A stretch of DNA of 64,000 bases from positions 620,001-684,000 of the forward strand of contig NZ_CP139301.1 of NCBI RefSeq assembly GCF_034092395.1, read 5' to 3'. Under the pieces are notes generated by a model, which was not told where the DNA came from, made no database searches, and was given only the letters and a program-made list of their open reading frames with translations. The position numbers were made by a program, and so were the translations under genes. Numbering within the stretch: position 1 is the stretch's first letter; each line of letters begins with the position of its first letter. Below are positions 36,961 through 45,480 of this stretch, piece by piece. The DNA is from Prochlorococcus sp. MIT 1307. GTDB lineage: Bacteria; Cyanobacteriota; Cyanobacteriia; PCC-6307; Cyanobiaceae.

Positions 36961-36983
36961 TTTTGGCACCGAAGATGCCAAAA
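36961..36983. other. Perfect 8-bp stem-loop between two small genes
   Basis: TTTTGGCA at 36961-36968 pairs with TGCCAAAA at 36976-36983 with a 7-base loop CCGAAGA. It lies 34 bp upstream of the small membrane-protein gene on the minus strand. On that strand the loop reads TCTTCGG. No T run follows, so it may be a regulatory stem rather than a terminator. Confidence 0.5.
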
Positions 36984-37150
36984 CATTCATTCCATTTATG
37001 CGGCCTATTAGTATGCTTTGCAATAGGTGCTTTGTTATGCGTTATAAAGAATCTTGAATTAAGTTTCTATTGTCCTTTCCCATGAAAGCTCAAAAAGCTA
37101 AGTATTTCATGTAAAATATCTAAGTTATAAGAAGTCTATAATAAAATTAT

Positions 37151-37411
37151 TTAATCATCCCCTGATCTGCGTTTATCAACAATCCTAGAGAGTTCTAAGA
37201 AGTAACCAGCAGTACAATATTTTCCCAAGTTTCTATCTCGATTATCAGGATCACTTCTAAATTCAGCAGTTTCGGCCATAAGTAAATCTAATTCATTTTG
37301 CGGTAATTCATACACCTCCCTTAATTCAATTTCGCGCCCTAATAAATGACTTTTAAACCACTTTTCTCTTGATTCTTGAGAAGGAATATCCTGATAAGGC
37401 CTTGGATTCAT
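37151..37411 (-). CDS. Small soluble protein, unknown
   Basis: I prefer the ATG at 37411 (86 residues) over a TTG at 37426. The protein is charged and helical with an acidic core (REIELREVYELPQNELDLLMAE) and ends RRSGDD. There is no membrane segment or signal. It lies 73 bp downstream of the gltS-like gene on the same strand. I do not recognise a family. Confidence 0.6.
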   Translation of the reverse strand: MNPRPYQDIPSQESREKWFKSHLLGREIELREVYELPQNELDLLMAETAEFRSDPDNRDRNLGKYCTAGYFLELSRIVDKRRSGDD

Positions 37412-37483
37412 TGGGAATTGCTTCAAAATATTAGACTAAAGCAGCAGTTACTTCAATGAATAAGGCAAAAAACACTGCGCCAG

Positions 37484-38869
37484 TCAATTCACTTCTTCAG
37501 AAAAGCTCCCTTGCATGAAAAATGCAAGGAAAATAGATACCATCGTTAGTAATCCGCAAACTTCAGTCCATCCAAGTAGTCCTAGCTTTACAACTGCGAT
37601 TGGGGCAATAACAGTAACAAGCCCACCTGAGAGTAATGGCTGTAAAAATAATCTAGTGGTTGAAAAAATTGGGAGAGTGCTTGTGACGTTGTTGGGATCT
37701 GCAAGCCTCAAAAGCAATACCCCACTCGCAGCTACACCAGTGGCATTACCAAACTCTGCTATGGATCGCTCAAACCACTCTTCTTGAAAAGTTAATCTGG
37801 CGACAACAAACATCCCTGCAAGATTCCATGTAAGTCCTGTTACTGCAAGGATTGTCAATGGTACCCAATCATTGATCAGGAGTGGCAAGTTCACACTAGC
37901 TGTAGCTGTCGTAATTAGAAGATCAGTCGCCAGAATGCCTATACCTCTCATTAGCAAAGCAGAAATCAAATCTGTATTACCAGTTATTTCTAACAAATAG
38001 CGAATAAACAAAGAACCCAATAATGCCAAGGGAAAAACAGGAAAGACCAAAAGAACTTCTTGAAAAAGATCCCCCAAAAAAGGTGCTAAAAGTCTTAAGC
38101 CATATAACAGACCTACCCCAAAAAGTACGGCCAATCCAACAAATGCCAAGTTTACAGCTGCCTCACGAAACCTTTCAATGAAGCTATTGGAATCTGCCAA
38201 AGGTGTGGCGTTTTTAATCTCTTCAGAGGATTGAATAGCAATCCACCCACGCCAACGGCCTAAAACAACGAGGCCGCTGCCTAAAACTGTTGATGAAAGT
38301 AGTCCCACTGTTGCCATTGCAAGGCCAAGATCAAGCCCTTCAGGGAATCCAAGCCTTGAAAAGCTTTTGCCCATAATTGCAGCCGCCCCATGCCCACCTT
38401 CAAAGCCCACTTCTATTAGACATCCCATTAAAGGGTCTACTCCTAAATAAGGAATTAAAATCAATAAAACAGCTAAGCCTCCTACTAGGTATTGACCAAA
38501 ACCAAGCATTAACCCAACCAATGATTGCGAGGCAATAGGCTTCCAAACACCACGTCCTCTTGGGATAGGGCGACCAAGCATCAAAGTGGCAAAAACCAGA
38601 GTCAGTAAAGGCGCTGGAAATTGAATCCAAGTCTCAGTAACACTTTCTGGCAATAAAGGAAATTGACCATATGGGCCAATGGCTAGGACCAAAACTCCGA
38701 CTATTAAAGCGATAGGTATGCCAACCATTTCTAAATTCAATGCAGGCTTAAAGCTTCGGCTAAACCCCAAAAGCAATCCCAGCAAGCAAAAAAGCCCTAT
38801 TGCTAGGCTATGACTTGACAATATATTTAAAGAAAGGATTCCATTAATCGTTTTCAGGAGTAAATCCAT
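37484..38869 (-). CDS. gltS: GltS-like Na+/glutamate symporter
   Basis: The ATG at 38869 gives 461 residues; a TTG at 38926 would add 19 polar residues. It has 10-12 helices in two inverted halves. The Gly/Glu signatures of the family are GFEGGHGAAAIMG in the first half and EFGNATGVAASG in the second, the re-entrant loops that bind Na and substrate. It should import glutamate or a related acid. Nearby genes give no further hint. Confidence 0.8.
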   Translation of the reverse strand: MDLLLKTINGILSLNILSSHSLAIGLFCLLGLLLGFSRSFKPALNLEMVGIPIALIVGVLVLAIGPYGQFPLLPESVTETWIQFPAPLLTLVFATLMLGRPIPRGRGVWKPIASQSLVGLMLGFGQYLVGGLAVLLILIPYLGVDPLMGCLIEVGFEGGHGAAAIMGKSFSRLGFPEGLDLGLAMATVGLLSSTVLGSGLVVLGRWRGWIAIQSSEEIKNATPLADSNSFIERFREAAVNLAFVGLAVLFGVGLLYGLRLLAPFLGDLFQEVLLVFPVFPLALLGSLFIRYLLEITGNTDLISALLMRGIGILATDLLITTATASVNLPLLINDWVPLTILAVTGLTWNLAGMFVVARLTFQEEWFERSIAEFGNATGVAASGVLLLRLADPNNVTSTLPIFSTTRLFLQPLLSGGLVTVIAPIAVVKLGLLGWTEVCGLLTMVSIFLAFFMQGSFSEEVN

Positions 38870-39710
38870 CCCTCGATATCTGGAGAACTTTTTGCTCACA
38901 AATAATATTACTTTTATGCCGATCAAGCCTTATAGAACTAATCCAAAGATAAATTTCAAAATCAAGGAATATGAACTATGCAAAGCTAAAGGTCAAAAAA
39001 GCGTGATTCCAATAGGAATGAATCCAGCCATAAAAACATTTACTTAAAAAAACTATAGTCAAATTATCTGCCTAAAAGAATCTCAACCTAACCTTTGAGT
39101 AATTATCAACCTTGACTTAAACAAGTAAGAGTAAGATTAAGCCTTGAAAGATTAGCTCAACAAGGCCTAACTTTATTTTAATATTTTTACCACTAGCCTC
39201 GCTCAAGGTGGCGAGATGAATATCTTTTGAAGGCCTGGCTCGAATTTGAATATTAGTCATTTATTTTTAGATACAGATCTATTGAGCCTTAAAAAAAAGG
39301 TTCAAGCAACTACCATATGAAGGGCGAGTCCTTTTATATATAGCCATATATAGCGTTCTTGGTATAATTGAGCTCTTAAGCTAGGTAGTACTAAGCAGTT
39401 TGTCAAAAATTTTTATTGCTCAAGGAAAGACAGATCATTCAAATAATTAAGCGGCATGTTCTCAGCCTTTTCGTATTTTAAATCAAACTAGAAAGCTTTC
39501 TATCAAACTCATTTTCTAGAGATTAAAGACTTGAAGGTCAGCTCATAAATCTATCTTCGAAAAAAAATCCATATCTAGGGGAAGAACCCCAATAATCGAT
39601 CAAAAAGTAAAAAACCATTTTAAATTTTTATTTCATCCCCTTCACTCATAATGATTGCGAGGGTTTGCCGTAAAATAACTTCGAATGCAAGAAAACCCCT
39701 CCTGATATCC
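38870..39710. other. Long gene-free stretch
   Basis: No convincing gene is present. A 43-codon ORF at 38916-39047 is discussed as rejected. A short hairpin CTCGC/GCGAG lies at 39198-39215, and a perfect TATAAT (39363-39368) has no good -35 partner at 17 bp. Repeated TATATAGC units lie at 39336-39353. Base composition is AT-rich throughout. Confidence 0.4.
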
Positions 39711-39887
39711 GTGTCCCCAGAAGAACAAGCACCTGAAAGTCAACCAAAGTGGGATTACACCTCCAATAAGCAAAACATGATCACTGGAGGCGTTGTCCTA
39801 GGTGGCAACCTCCTACTCCTAATTGCTTTCCTGCTTTATCAATACGTCCCAGCAGCCCATCAGTTCATTTCTGGTCGACCTCTCTGA
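39711..39887 (+). CDS. Small one-helix membrane protein
   Basis: The GTG at 39711 gives 58 residues (MSPEEQAPESQPKWDYT then a helix GGVVLGGNLLLLIAFLLYQYVP). A TTG- or ATG-led longer frame to 39651 adds basic residues that look non-coding. The soluble acidic N-terminus with one membrane helix is typical of small conserved picocyanobacterial proteins. Function unknown. Confidence 0.6.
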   Translation: MSPEEQAPESQPKWDYTSNKQNMITGGVVLGGNLLLLIAFLLYQYVPAAHQFISGRPL

Positions 39888-39960
39888 TCACTCATCACTC
39901 CATCTTCAAGAAAGCAAACTTCTTATAGGTCCAACACGTCCAAAATGAGTGCAATGGTCA

Positions 39961-40065
39961 ATGGCAGCTAAAAACCTAGCCTATTTCAGCATTGAAACCT
40001 TTAAAGAATCTCTGATTTACCAAGCAAAAACCTCTGCCAAATCAATATGGTTTTTCTTCTTATAA
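39961..40065 (+). CDS. Candidate 34-residue ORF
   Basis: From the ATG at 39961 the frame reads an amphipathic stretch (AYFSIETFKESLIYQAKTS) and ends in WFFFL before TAA. It could be a tiny membrane-associated peptide. There is no visible ribosome site, and I cannot match it. The remaining bases of the 39888-40205 gap show nothing. Confidence 0.25.
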   Translation: MAAKNLAYFSIETFKESLIYQAKTSAKSIWFFFL

Positions 40066-40205
40066 TTTCCTTATAGACAAAATGAGGGATGTAAAGCTTT
40101 AAAAAGTCTTTTTTTTGTAGAAAAAAACTAATTTCAACGTTATCTCACCTGACTAACAACCGCTCAATGGACTAACTTCAATGGATAAGTTCGTTCAAAT
40201 GAAAA

Positions 40206-40376
40206 ATGGCTGGTGGACCAATCCTGCAGTTTTGGGAAACAGCACTAGCTAATCCTGTGCTCAAAGATCTCAAGGTCCGGTTTGCAATAGCAATGGTGGG
40301 AAATATAGTAGCAGTTGTATTTATTTTATATTTTTTAAAAAGATTTGTTCCTGACCTTCCTATTGATATTGGCTGA
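40206..40376 (+). CDS. 56-residue one-helix membrane protein
   Basis: The ATG at 40206 opens MAGGPILQFWETALANPVL, then a helix (FAIAMVGNIVAVVFILYFLK), then RFVPDLPIDIG and TGA. The conserved-looking Pro and Trp residues and the clean frame support a gene. It may be an accessory subunit of a membrane complex, but this is only a thought. Confidence 0.55.
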   Translation: MAGGPILQFWETALANPVLKDLKVRFAIAMVGNIVAVVFILYFLKRFVPDLPIDIG

Positions 40377-40392
40377 ATAAAGCTACTAGGCA

Positions 40393-40406
40393 GTATTGAT
40401 CAATAC
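40393..40406. promoter_or_regulatory. Perfect 14-bp palindrome
   Basis: GTATTGATCAATAC is a perfect dyad in the gap between the 56-residue membrane protein (plus) and the HTH gene (minus), downstream of both. It could be a protein-binding site or a small stem. The neighbouring HTH protein is a candidate binder, by position only. Confidence 0.3.
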
Positions 40407-40534
40407 CAGATGGGCGCTAAAAAAATTCATAGCAAAAAAATTCTTATAAGGAGCCATTAAATTAAACAGATTTACCAAATCTATGGCTTATGAATTTTCT
40501 TTTATAAAGACCAAATATTTTTACTAGATGGTCT

Positions 40535-40780
40535 TCATGCTGCCATATCATTAATTGGAGCATCCTGAGCAAGCCAATAATTAATTTCTTCCTCACACCA
40601 TCTCAAATGATATAAGACTTCGGGCTTCCAGGGCATCTGATGTGATGTCAGAGCGCTTCTCCAATGAGTACCAGGCTTTAAATATCCAATTTCCCTCCAA
40701 AGTTGAAGGGTTTTTTCACTAACGCCAAGGTGATGACTTGCCTCTTTCCCAGAGACCCACGGGCTATCACTATCGCTCAT
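40535..40780 (-). CDS. Excisionase/MerR-like helix-turn-helix protein
   Basis: I chose the ATG at 40780 (81 residues) over a TTG at 40792. The core GKEASHHLGVSEKTLQLWREIGYLKPGTHW is a winged-helix pattern of the MerR/excisionase kind: a Gly-Val-Ser turn and a Leu-Trp recognition helix, then a GYLKPG wing. The C-terminal part has Trp/Cys (RWCEEEINYWL). It may be a transcription factor or a recombination directionality factor. I see no integrase next to it. Confidence 0.6.
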   Translation of the reverse strand: MSDSDSPWVSGKEASHHLGVSEKTLQLWREIGYLKPGTHWRSALTSHQMPWKPEVLYHLRWCEEEINYWLAQDAPINDMAA

Positions 40781-41047
40781 TAGCTCAGGCAAATTTCCCT
40801 ATTAATAACGTAATTTGAAAATTTAGGAAGGGTAAGAAGAGCGATGCAAAATAAAGCTAAAACTTCTAGACATATTCTATTGGCAATATCTAATAAAGAA
40901 AGAGCTGAAGCAAAAGTCAAGGCGAATACGATGGAATTGTATCTTTTATCTATAAGTTGTTAATTAAGGCTTCTTCACCTAAAAGAAAAAATATCTTTCA
41001 AATAAAATTCATATGTATATTGAGATATTTCTTTCATTCTTGGAAAT

Positions 41048-41386
41048 TTAGTCATAATCCCATGGCCTGATCAAATTTTTTTCTGATGGTATTAGAAGGC
41101 CAGAATCTTTAGAAGGATGAAGACAAGCTTTTGCAAGCTCAATGTTTCCAAATTCCTCCGAGCAAGAATTAGCCTCATCTTTAGCTAATGATAACCAGCC
41201 AGAAATCCATTTAGAATTATCTTGCATCTCACTCCATGGCACTACAAAGCGTGACTTCCCATCCAAAACTGAAACAAGAGCAACCCAGCGTTCTTTTTTC
41301 TTGCCGCCATAATTAATAGCAACAAAATGTCGGTAACCATTCCTGGAATATATACTGGTCCAAGATTTATTAGGAGGCCATCTCAT
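41048..41386 (-). CDS. Trp-rich small protein, DUF2389/TIGR02450-like
   Basis: The 112-residue protein begins with Trp-rich residues (MRWPPNKSWTSIYSRNGYRHFVAINYG) and has VSVLDGKSRFVVPWSEMQDNSKWISGW. The KWT..HF..V..VL..K.R..VPW.E..D..KW..GW order resembles the cyanobacterial Trp-rich family TIGR02450. Function unknown. The tail (EFGNIELAKACLHP onward) seems an extension. Confidence 0.6.
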   Translation of the reverse strand: MRWPPNKSWTSIYSRNGYRHFVAINYGGKKKERWVALVSVLDGKSRFVVPWSEMQDNSKWISGWLSLAKDEANSCSEEFGNIELAKACLHPSKDSGLLIPSEKNLIRPWDYD

Positions 41387-41556
41387 CCACGAAAAAATAA
41401 AATTTTTAAATCTTATTTTATCACGTTTATCTTGAAATATGTAATAGGTTTTTTTTCGCTAGAACATTTAAAAGCGAATCTCCTTAGATCAGTTGTATTT
41501 TCTTTTTAAAAGAACCATTTTCACTAAATCATTTCTAGATCAGAACCTGATCTAAT

Positions 41557-41691
41557 TTATCTCTTTACATCATGGGCACAGCCATCACCTTCGTATTTCT
41601 CGGTGTCGTAATATCCATTTCTAGTCCCAAAGTAGACAGTAGCAAGAACAAAAGGAATAGAAATCCACAAGAGAGAACTTGATAGGTCCAA
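41557..41691 (-). CDS. 44-residue one-helix protein
   Basis: A TTG start at 41691 gives MDLSSSLLWISIPFVLATVYFGTRNGYYDTEKY and ends GCAHDVKR. It has one short membrane helix followed by a polar RNGYYDTEKY segment that looks like conserved micro-proteins of marine picocyanobacteria. No ATG is available in frame. A frame on the plus strand covering the same bases is less protein-like. Confidence 0.4.
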   Translation of the reverse strand: MDLSSSLLWISIPFVLATVYFGTRNGYYDTEKYEGDGCAHDVKR

Positions 41692-41974
41692 AATATGCAA
41701 AAACTATTATTCCTAATATAAATGATCTATCTATACAGAATCTAAAAGAACGAAGGAAGAATTCGAGTTTTTAATAAAAAGTTTTTTTATGTTGGAATCA
41801 TGATTTAAGGTGTTTTAGATTTATTGCATCAAGGGAAAGACATATTTATCTTTTCTTTAGTCCTTGCTGATAAATACTTCCAAATTACATTGGTTTGTAA
41901 AAATTAATCCTAAAACTCAATTTTTCTGCACTTCAAAAAATTTTAGGATCTCTGGCAGAATAAATACAAAGAGT

Positions 41975-42301
41975 TTACCTTTGCCGATATCCAGGTTCAA
42001 ATTCTCGACGTGCCGCTTCAGTACGCAAAAGAATTTGTCGAGCAGTACTAATAAGGCTATAACGCAGAGCCTTGCCTGACTTAAACATTGCCTCACTGAC
42101 GGCCTTTGTTCTCGTTAATTCAATTTGATAAGCTCGGCTTACTGCTCGCTCAGCATCAATATTTGCAAGTTTGGCCTGTAAAGCCAATCTTTCCGTCTTT
42201 GACTTAGGCAAGACCATCGGTCTTGTTTCAGGCTCCGCCCAACTCCACAACCAACCTTTCTTGGCTTTGGTGATTGCTGCAGATTTCTTGTCCATTGCCA
42301 T
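41975..42301 (-). CDS. Basic soluble protein, unknown
   Basis: I chose the ATG at 42301 because AGGA lies 7 bases before it; the longer frame would start with TTG at 42331. The product is 108 residues, strongly basic and helical (KTERLALQAKLANIDAERAVSRAYQ, ARQILLRTEAARREF). No membrane segment. A nucleic-acid- or membrane-surface-binding role is possible but only guessed. Confidence 0.6.
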   Translation of the reverse strand: MAMDKKSAAITKAKKGWLWSWAEPETRPMVLPKSKTERLALQAKLANIDAERAVSRAYQIELTRTKAVSEAMFKSGKALRYSLISTARQILLRTEAARREFEPGYRQR

Positions 42302-42419
42302 AAATCCATCCTGCCTAACAGATTTCGCCAAAATTAATTCGACAATCCGAGGTTAGCGCCCTGAAAAGATCTTGCGAATTTATTCCAAAGCACTATTAAA
42401 AGAGGGCTTATGTTTCTAA

Positions 42420-42530
42420 TCAAACAAATGGCAATCTTATTAAAGCCCAAACATAAAGAGATACGTTAAATGCGATAGCAACTCCTACTAAAGCAAATTT
42501 GTTCATTGATCTGAACAGATAGAGCCACAT
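42420..42530 (-). CDS. 36-residue one-helix micro-protein candidate
   Basis: From the ATG at 42530 the frame reads WLYLFRSMNKFALVGVAIAF, then NVSLYVWALIRLPFV and TGA. The frame extends upstream to a TAG without another ATG. It is hydrophobic with a short Asn/Lys hinge. Too short for certainty; the frame and composition are consistent with a small membrane subunit. The rest of 42302-42677 shows no feature. Confidence 0.35.
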   Translation of the reverse strand: MWLYLFRSMNKFALVGVAIAFNVSLYVWALIRLPFV

Positions 42531-42677
42531 CCATTCAGCAAGAAAAGTTCTTATTCTGCCAGTGCTTGTAAGCTTTCCCTAACATTTAAGAGAGAAAAAT
42601 TCTACTTTTAGGGTAAAAGATTTTCTTAAATTTTACTGAAAAGTTTTTTTATTTATCACAAAAGGGCAAAATATTAA

Positions 42678-43013
42678 TTATTGGCCAATTTCGTTTGGAA
42701 GGTAAATCAATCCAGTACGGCAAGCTTTTAGAGCTTTTCTAACACTCTTTATTGTTTTCAGGCTAAGTGCTTTTTTCAAGTGTTCCGAAGGAAAAAGCAA
42801 TTGATCATTGCCATCCAATCGAATTCGAGCACCAAACCAAGTCCCATTCTTCGGAATAGAGGCTCTACAAGAAATAGTTTCATTTGAAGAGTTGAATTTA
42901 CGCTCAATAATCCAATTCTCAACCTGATCCAAAAAGCTGAATTTATCTAAGCCCGCCTGGACCCCTCTAGGGCAAATCAAAAGAGTAACTAGTATTAGGA
43001 TTGATTTATACAT
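42678..43013 (-). CDS. Exported protein, unknown
   Basis: The 111-residue product starts with a signal peptide (YKSILILVTLLICPRGVQA, likely cut after AQA-type VQA near 20). The mature domain has two Cys (ISCRASIPKNG and LKACRTGLIYL) that may form a disulfide. It is likely periplasmic or lumenal. I do not recognise the family. Confidence 0.6.
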   Translation of the reverse strand: MYKSILILVTLLICPRGVQAGLDKFSFLDQVENWIIERKFNSSNETISCRASIPKNGTWFGARIRLDGNDQLLFPSEHLKKALSLKTIKSVRKALKACRTGLIYLPNEIGQ

Positions 43014-43332
43014 ATCTACAAAAGACTTCTAAAGTATATCTGAAGATACTAAAGCAATAGTTTATAGTTGCTTCAATAGCTTTAGGAATTGCAGTTTTCA
43101 TAACAAATGCATAGTCATAGATTCATATAATTAGTTAATCCTCTATTTACAAAAAGGAAGGGTAGGATCCAAAAAGTTTTTATTTGAAGTTATTAGTTTA
43201 TCAAAATTATGTGTAATTTGCCTGCTGAAAATTAAATAATCAAAACCACTCTCTTTTCAAATAAGATAAGCACAAGTCAGAGGAAGCTCAACTATTTAAA
43301 TTGAATATAAAACTCTCACTAAAGAAATCCTT
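43014..43332. other. Gene-free gap
   Basis: I find no ORF above chance, no repeat and no clear promoter or terminator in these 319 bp. It is AT-rich. Confidence 0.5.
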
Positions 43333-43533
43333 TTATATCATAGATTTCTTGGAAGACTGGATAAAACAATCAATTACCAAGGCAAATGCCATCCCAAACG
43401 GCCAAACAGCCACAAACCAAAAGCCACCTTTACTCCAGTAGCAAGAAGCCCCCACCCCACTAGTTGCTTCTTTGATAGGCCAAACAGCATTGAAAAAATT
43501 TAAATTATTTAACTGTTCTAGCTTACTCAACAA
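43333..43533 (-). CDS. Small hydrophobic protein, doubtful
   Basis: A TTG start gives 66 residues with a C-terminal hydrophobic and aromatic stretch (GGFWFVAVWPFGMAFALVIDCF), which could be one membrane helix. The N-terminal 20 residues are polar. No better start is present. It lies upstream of tRNA-Lys in a gene-poor region and may be a remnant. Confidence 0.35.
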   Translation of the reverse strand: MLSKLEQLNNLNFFNAVWPIKEATSGVGASCYWSKGGFWFVAVWPFGMAFALVIDCFIQSSKKSMI

Positions 43534-43697
43534 AAGATTTGACTAAAGCATGGATATCACAAAAATCATTTATTCAAAGACTTTAAAAGCTCTCTAAAAC
43601 CACTGAGGCAACAGATCGGGCCTGGATGCTGATCAGGCTGAATGAAGTTGGGTCTATACAAAAATTGATGGGAATCAGTCTTGAATAAGGAAATGTA

Positions 43698-43769
43698 TGG
43701 GTCGCCTGAGATTCGAACTCAGGACCAGCCGGTTAAAAGCCGGATGCTCTACCGCTGAGCTAGCGACCC
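43698..43769 (-). tRNA. trnK: tRNA-Lys (TTT)
   Basis: The 72-base gene folds as a full cloverleaf: acceptor GGGTCGC/GCGACCC, D arm GCTC...GAGC, anticodon arm CCGGC-TTTTAA-GCCGG with TTT anticodon, T arm CTGAG-TTCGAAT-CTCAG and discriminator A. No CCA is encoded. It stands at the right edge of a gene-poor region. Confidence 0.97.
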
Positions 43770-44017
43770 CCATAAATGCCATAAAGGCACGAAAGGAAAT
43801 TATCATGCGGCCTACCAAAAATTGAATGGTTGCTGACTTTTTCAGACATCTAGACTTCCAAAAACTAATAAATCAAGGTATCCCTAGCGATTTAGTATTT
43901 TTTTCTTCAACACCACCCACTCAACCTTCTCCAAGTGAAGAGATGCGAAAAAGCAACTAAACAGAGTGTTCACATCCAAGCTCACTAAGCTCAGGCTAAA
44001 GGTAAAAACTAAATTCA

Positions 44018-45400
44018 TTGGCCAACTTACCTTCAGTTTTAGTAATCGGTGCAGGGTTAGCAGGCACAGAAGCTGCTTGGCAGATTGCAAGAGCAGGCGT
44101 CAAAGTAAAACTTATAGAAATGCGTCCAGTAGCCAAAACTCCTGCTCATCACACAAGCCATTTTGCCGAGCTCGTTTGTAGCAATAGTTTTGGTTCGCTT
44201 AAGAGTGATCGTGCAGCAGGTCTATTACAAGAGGAACTTAGAAAGTTGGAATCAATAGTCATTGCTACTGCCGATAAACATGCAGTTCCAGCTGGTGGAG
44301 CTCTGGCAGTTGATAGAAGTCAATTCAGTCAAAATCTCACTGAAAAAGTTTCTTCCAATCCACTAATCACTATTGAAAGGCGAGAGATAAAGCATTTACC
44401 CAAAGAAGAACAAATCACAGTTGTTGCTACTGGTCCTCTAACAAGCGATGATTTAGCAAATGACCTAAGAGAGTTCACAGGTCTTGAATACTGCCATTTT
44501 TTCGATGCTGCAAGCCCAATCGTCACTGGGGAAAGTATTGATCTATCAATAGCCTTTAAAGCTAGCCGCTACGACAAAGGCGATGCAGACTATATAAACT
44601 GTCCTATGGAAAGGAATATATATGTTGCCCTGAGAGAAGAACTTCTGAAAGCCGAAGTGGCTGAATTAAAAAACTTCGATCAAGCTTCAGCTAATTACTT
44701 CGAAGGATGTCTCCCAATTGAAGAGCTAGCTCGTCGAGGTGAAGATACTATGCGATATGGACCACTAAAACCCATTGGACTCTGGGATGAGCGTTGGGGT
44801 GACCTCAATAACAAAGAAGTCAGGAAAGCAAAGCGTGCCTATGCAGTGGCTCAATTACGCCAAGAAGATCGTGCTGGACGCCTCTGGAACTTAGTTGGAT
44901 TTCAAACCAATCTGAAATGGGGAGAACAAAGTCGTGTCCTGAGAATGATTCCTGGACTAAAAGATGCAGAATTTGTACGTTTCGGAGTAATGCACAGAAA
45001 TACTTTCATTGAATCGCCAAATCTACTGAAACCTACTCTCCAATTCACACAACGAGCACAACTCTTAGCCGCTGGTCAAATCACAGGAACAGAAGGCTAT
45101 GCAGCCGCGGTGGCAGGCGGCTGGCTGGCTGGGACTAATGCCGCATTACTGGCTCTAAACCGAGTCCCAATAACCTTTCCTCCAACAACCATGATTGGAG
45201 CCCTTACAAACTTTATTAGTAATGTTGAAAGTATGAAAAAAGTTAGGAGGAACGGTCATTTTCAACCAATGCCAGCAAATTTTGGGCTAATGCCGGAACT
45301 CCCTGCACGAATCAAAAACAAACGCGATCGTTATGGTGCTTACAGGGATAGAGCACTAAAAGATCTTAGAAGCATCACTCACCCTTTCCAAAAACTTTGA
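44018..45400 (+). CDS. trmFO: tRNA (uracil-54-C5) methyltransferase, folate/FAD-dependent
   Basis: TrmFO uses methylene-tetrahydrofolate and reduced FAD to make m5U54 in the T loop of tRNAs. The N-terminus has [19 protein letters not shown] and then EMRP; CSNSFGS and the C-terminal FRxxxTGVEGY-like [13 protein letters not shown] match the family. The 460-residue length is normal. The start is TTG at 44018. It lies 80 bp upstream of crtH on the same strand. Confidence 0.95.
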   Translation: MANLPSVLVIGAGLAGTEAAWQIARAGVKVKLIEMRPVAKTPAHHTSHFAELVCSNSFGSLKSDRAAGLLQEELRKLESIVIATADKHAVPAGGALAVDRSQFSQNLTEKVSSNPLITIERREIKHLPKEEQITVVATGPLTSDDLANDLREFTGLEYCHFFDAASPIVTGESIDLSIAFKASRYDKGDADYINCPMERNIYVALREELLKAEVAELKNFDQASANYFEGCLPIEELARRGEDTMRYGPLKPIGLWDERWGDLNNKEVRKAKRAYAVAQLRQEDRAGRLWNLVGFQTNLKWGEQSRVLRMIPGLKDAEFVRFGVMHRNTFIESPNLLKPTLQFTQRAQLLAAGQITGTEGYAAAVAGGWLAGTNAALLALNRVPITFPPTTMIGALTNFISNVESMKKVRRNGHFQPMPANFGLMPELPARIKNKRDRYGAYRDRALKDLRSITHPFQKL

Positions 45401-45480
45401 TCAAAAAAAGCATCTACTCTAAAAGCAGAAATTTAAGGCTTACTTGTGAGCACTTAGGTTCATATAGTTGGTAAGACGCT

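Noticed and set aside
38916-39047. 43-codon plus-strand ORF
   Set aside because: Lys-rich with no helix or motif, and it overlaps the possible longer start of the gltS-like gene; not enough support.
39363-39368. Perfect TATAAT
   Set aside because: No acceptable -35 element about 17 bp upstream and no gene within 340 bp downstream.
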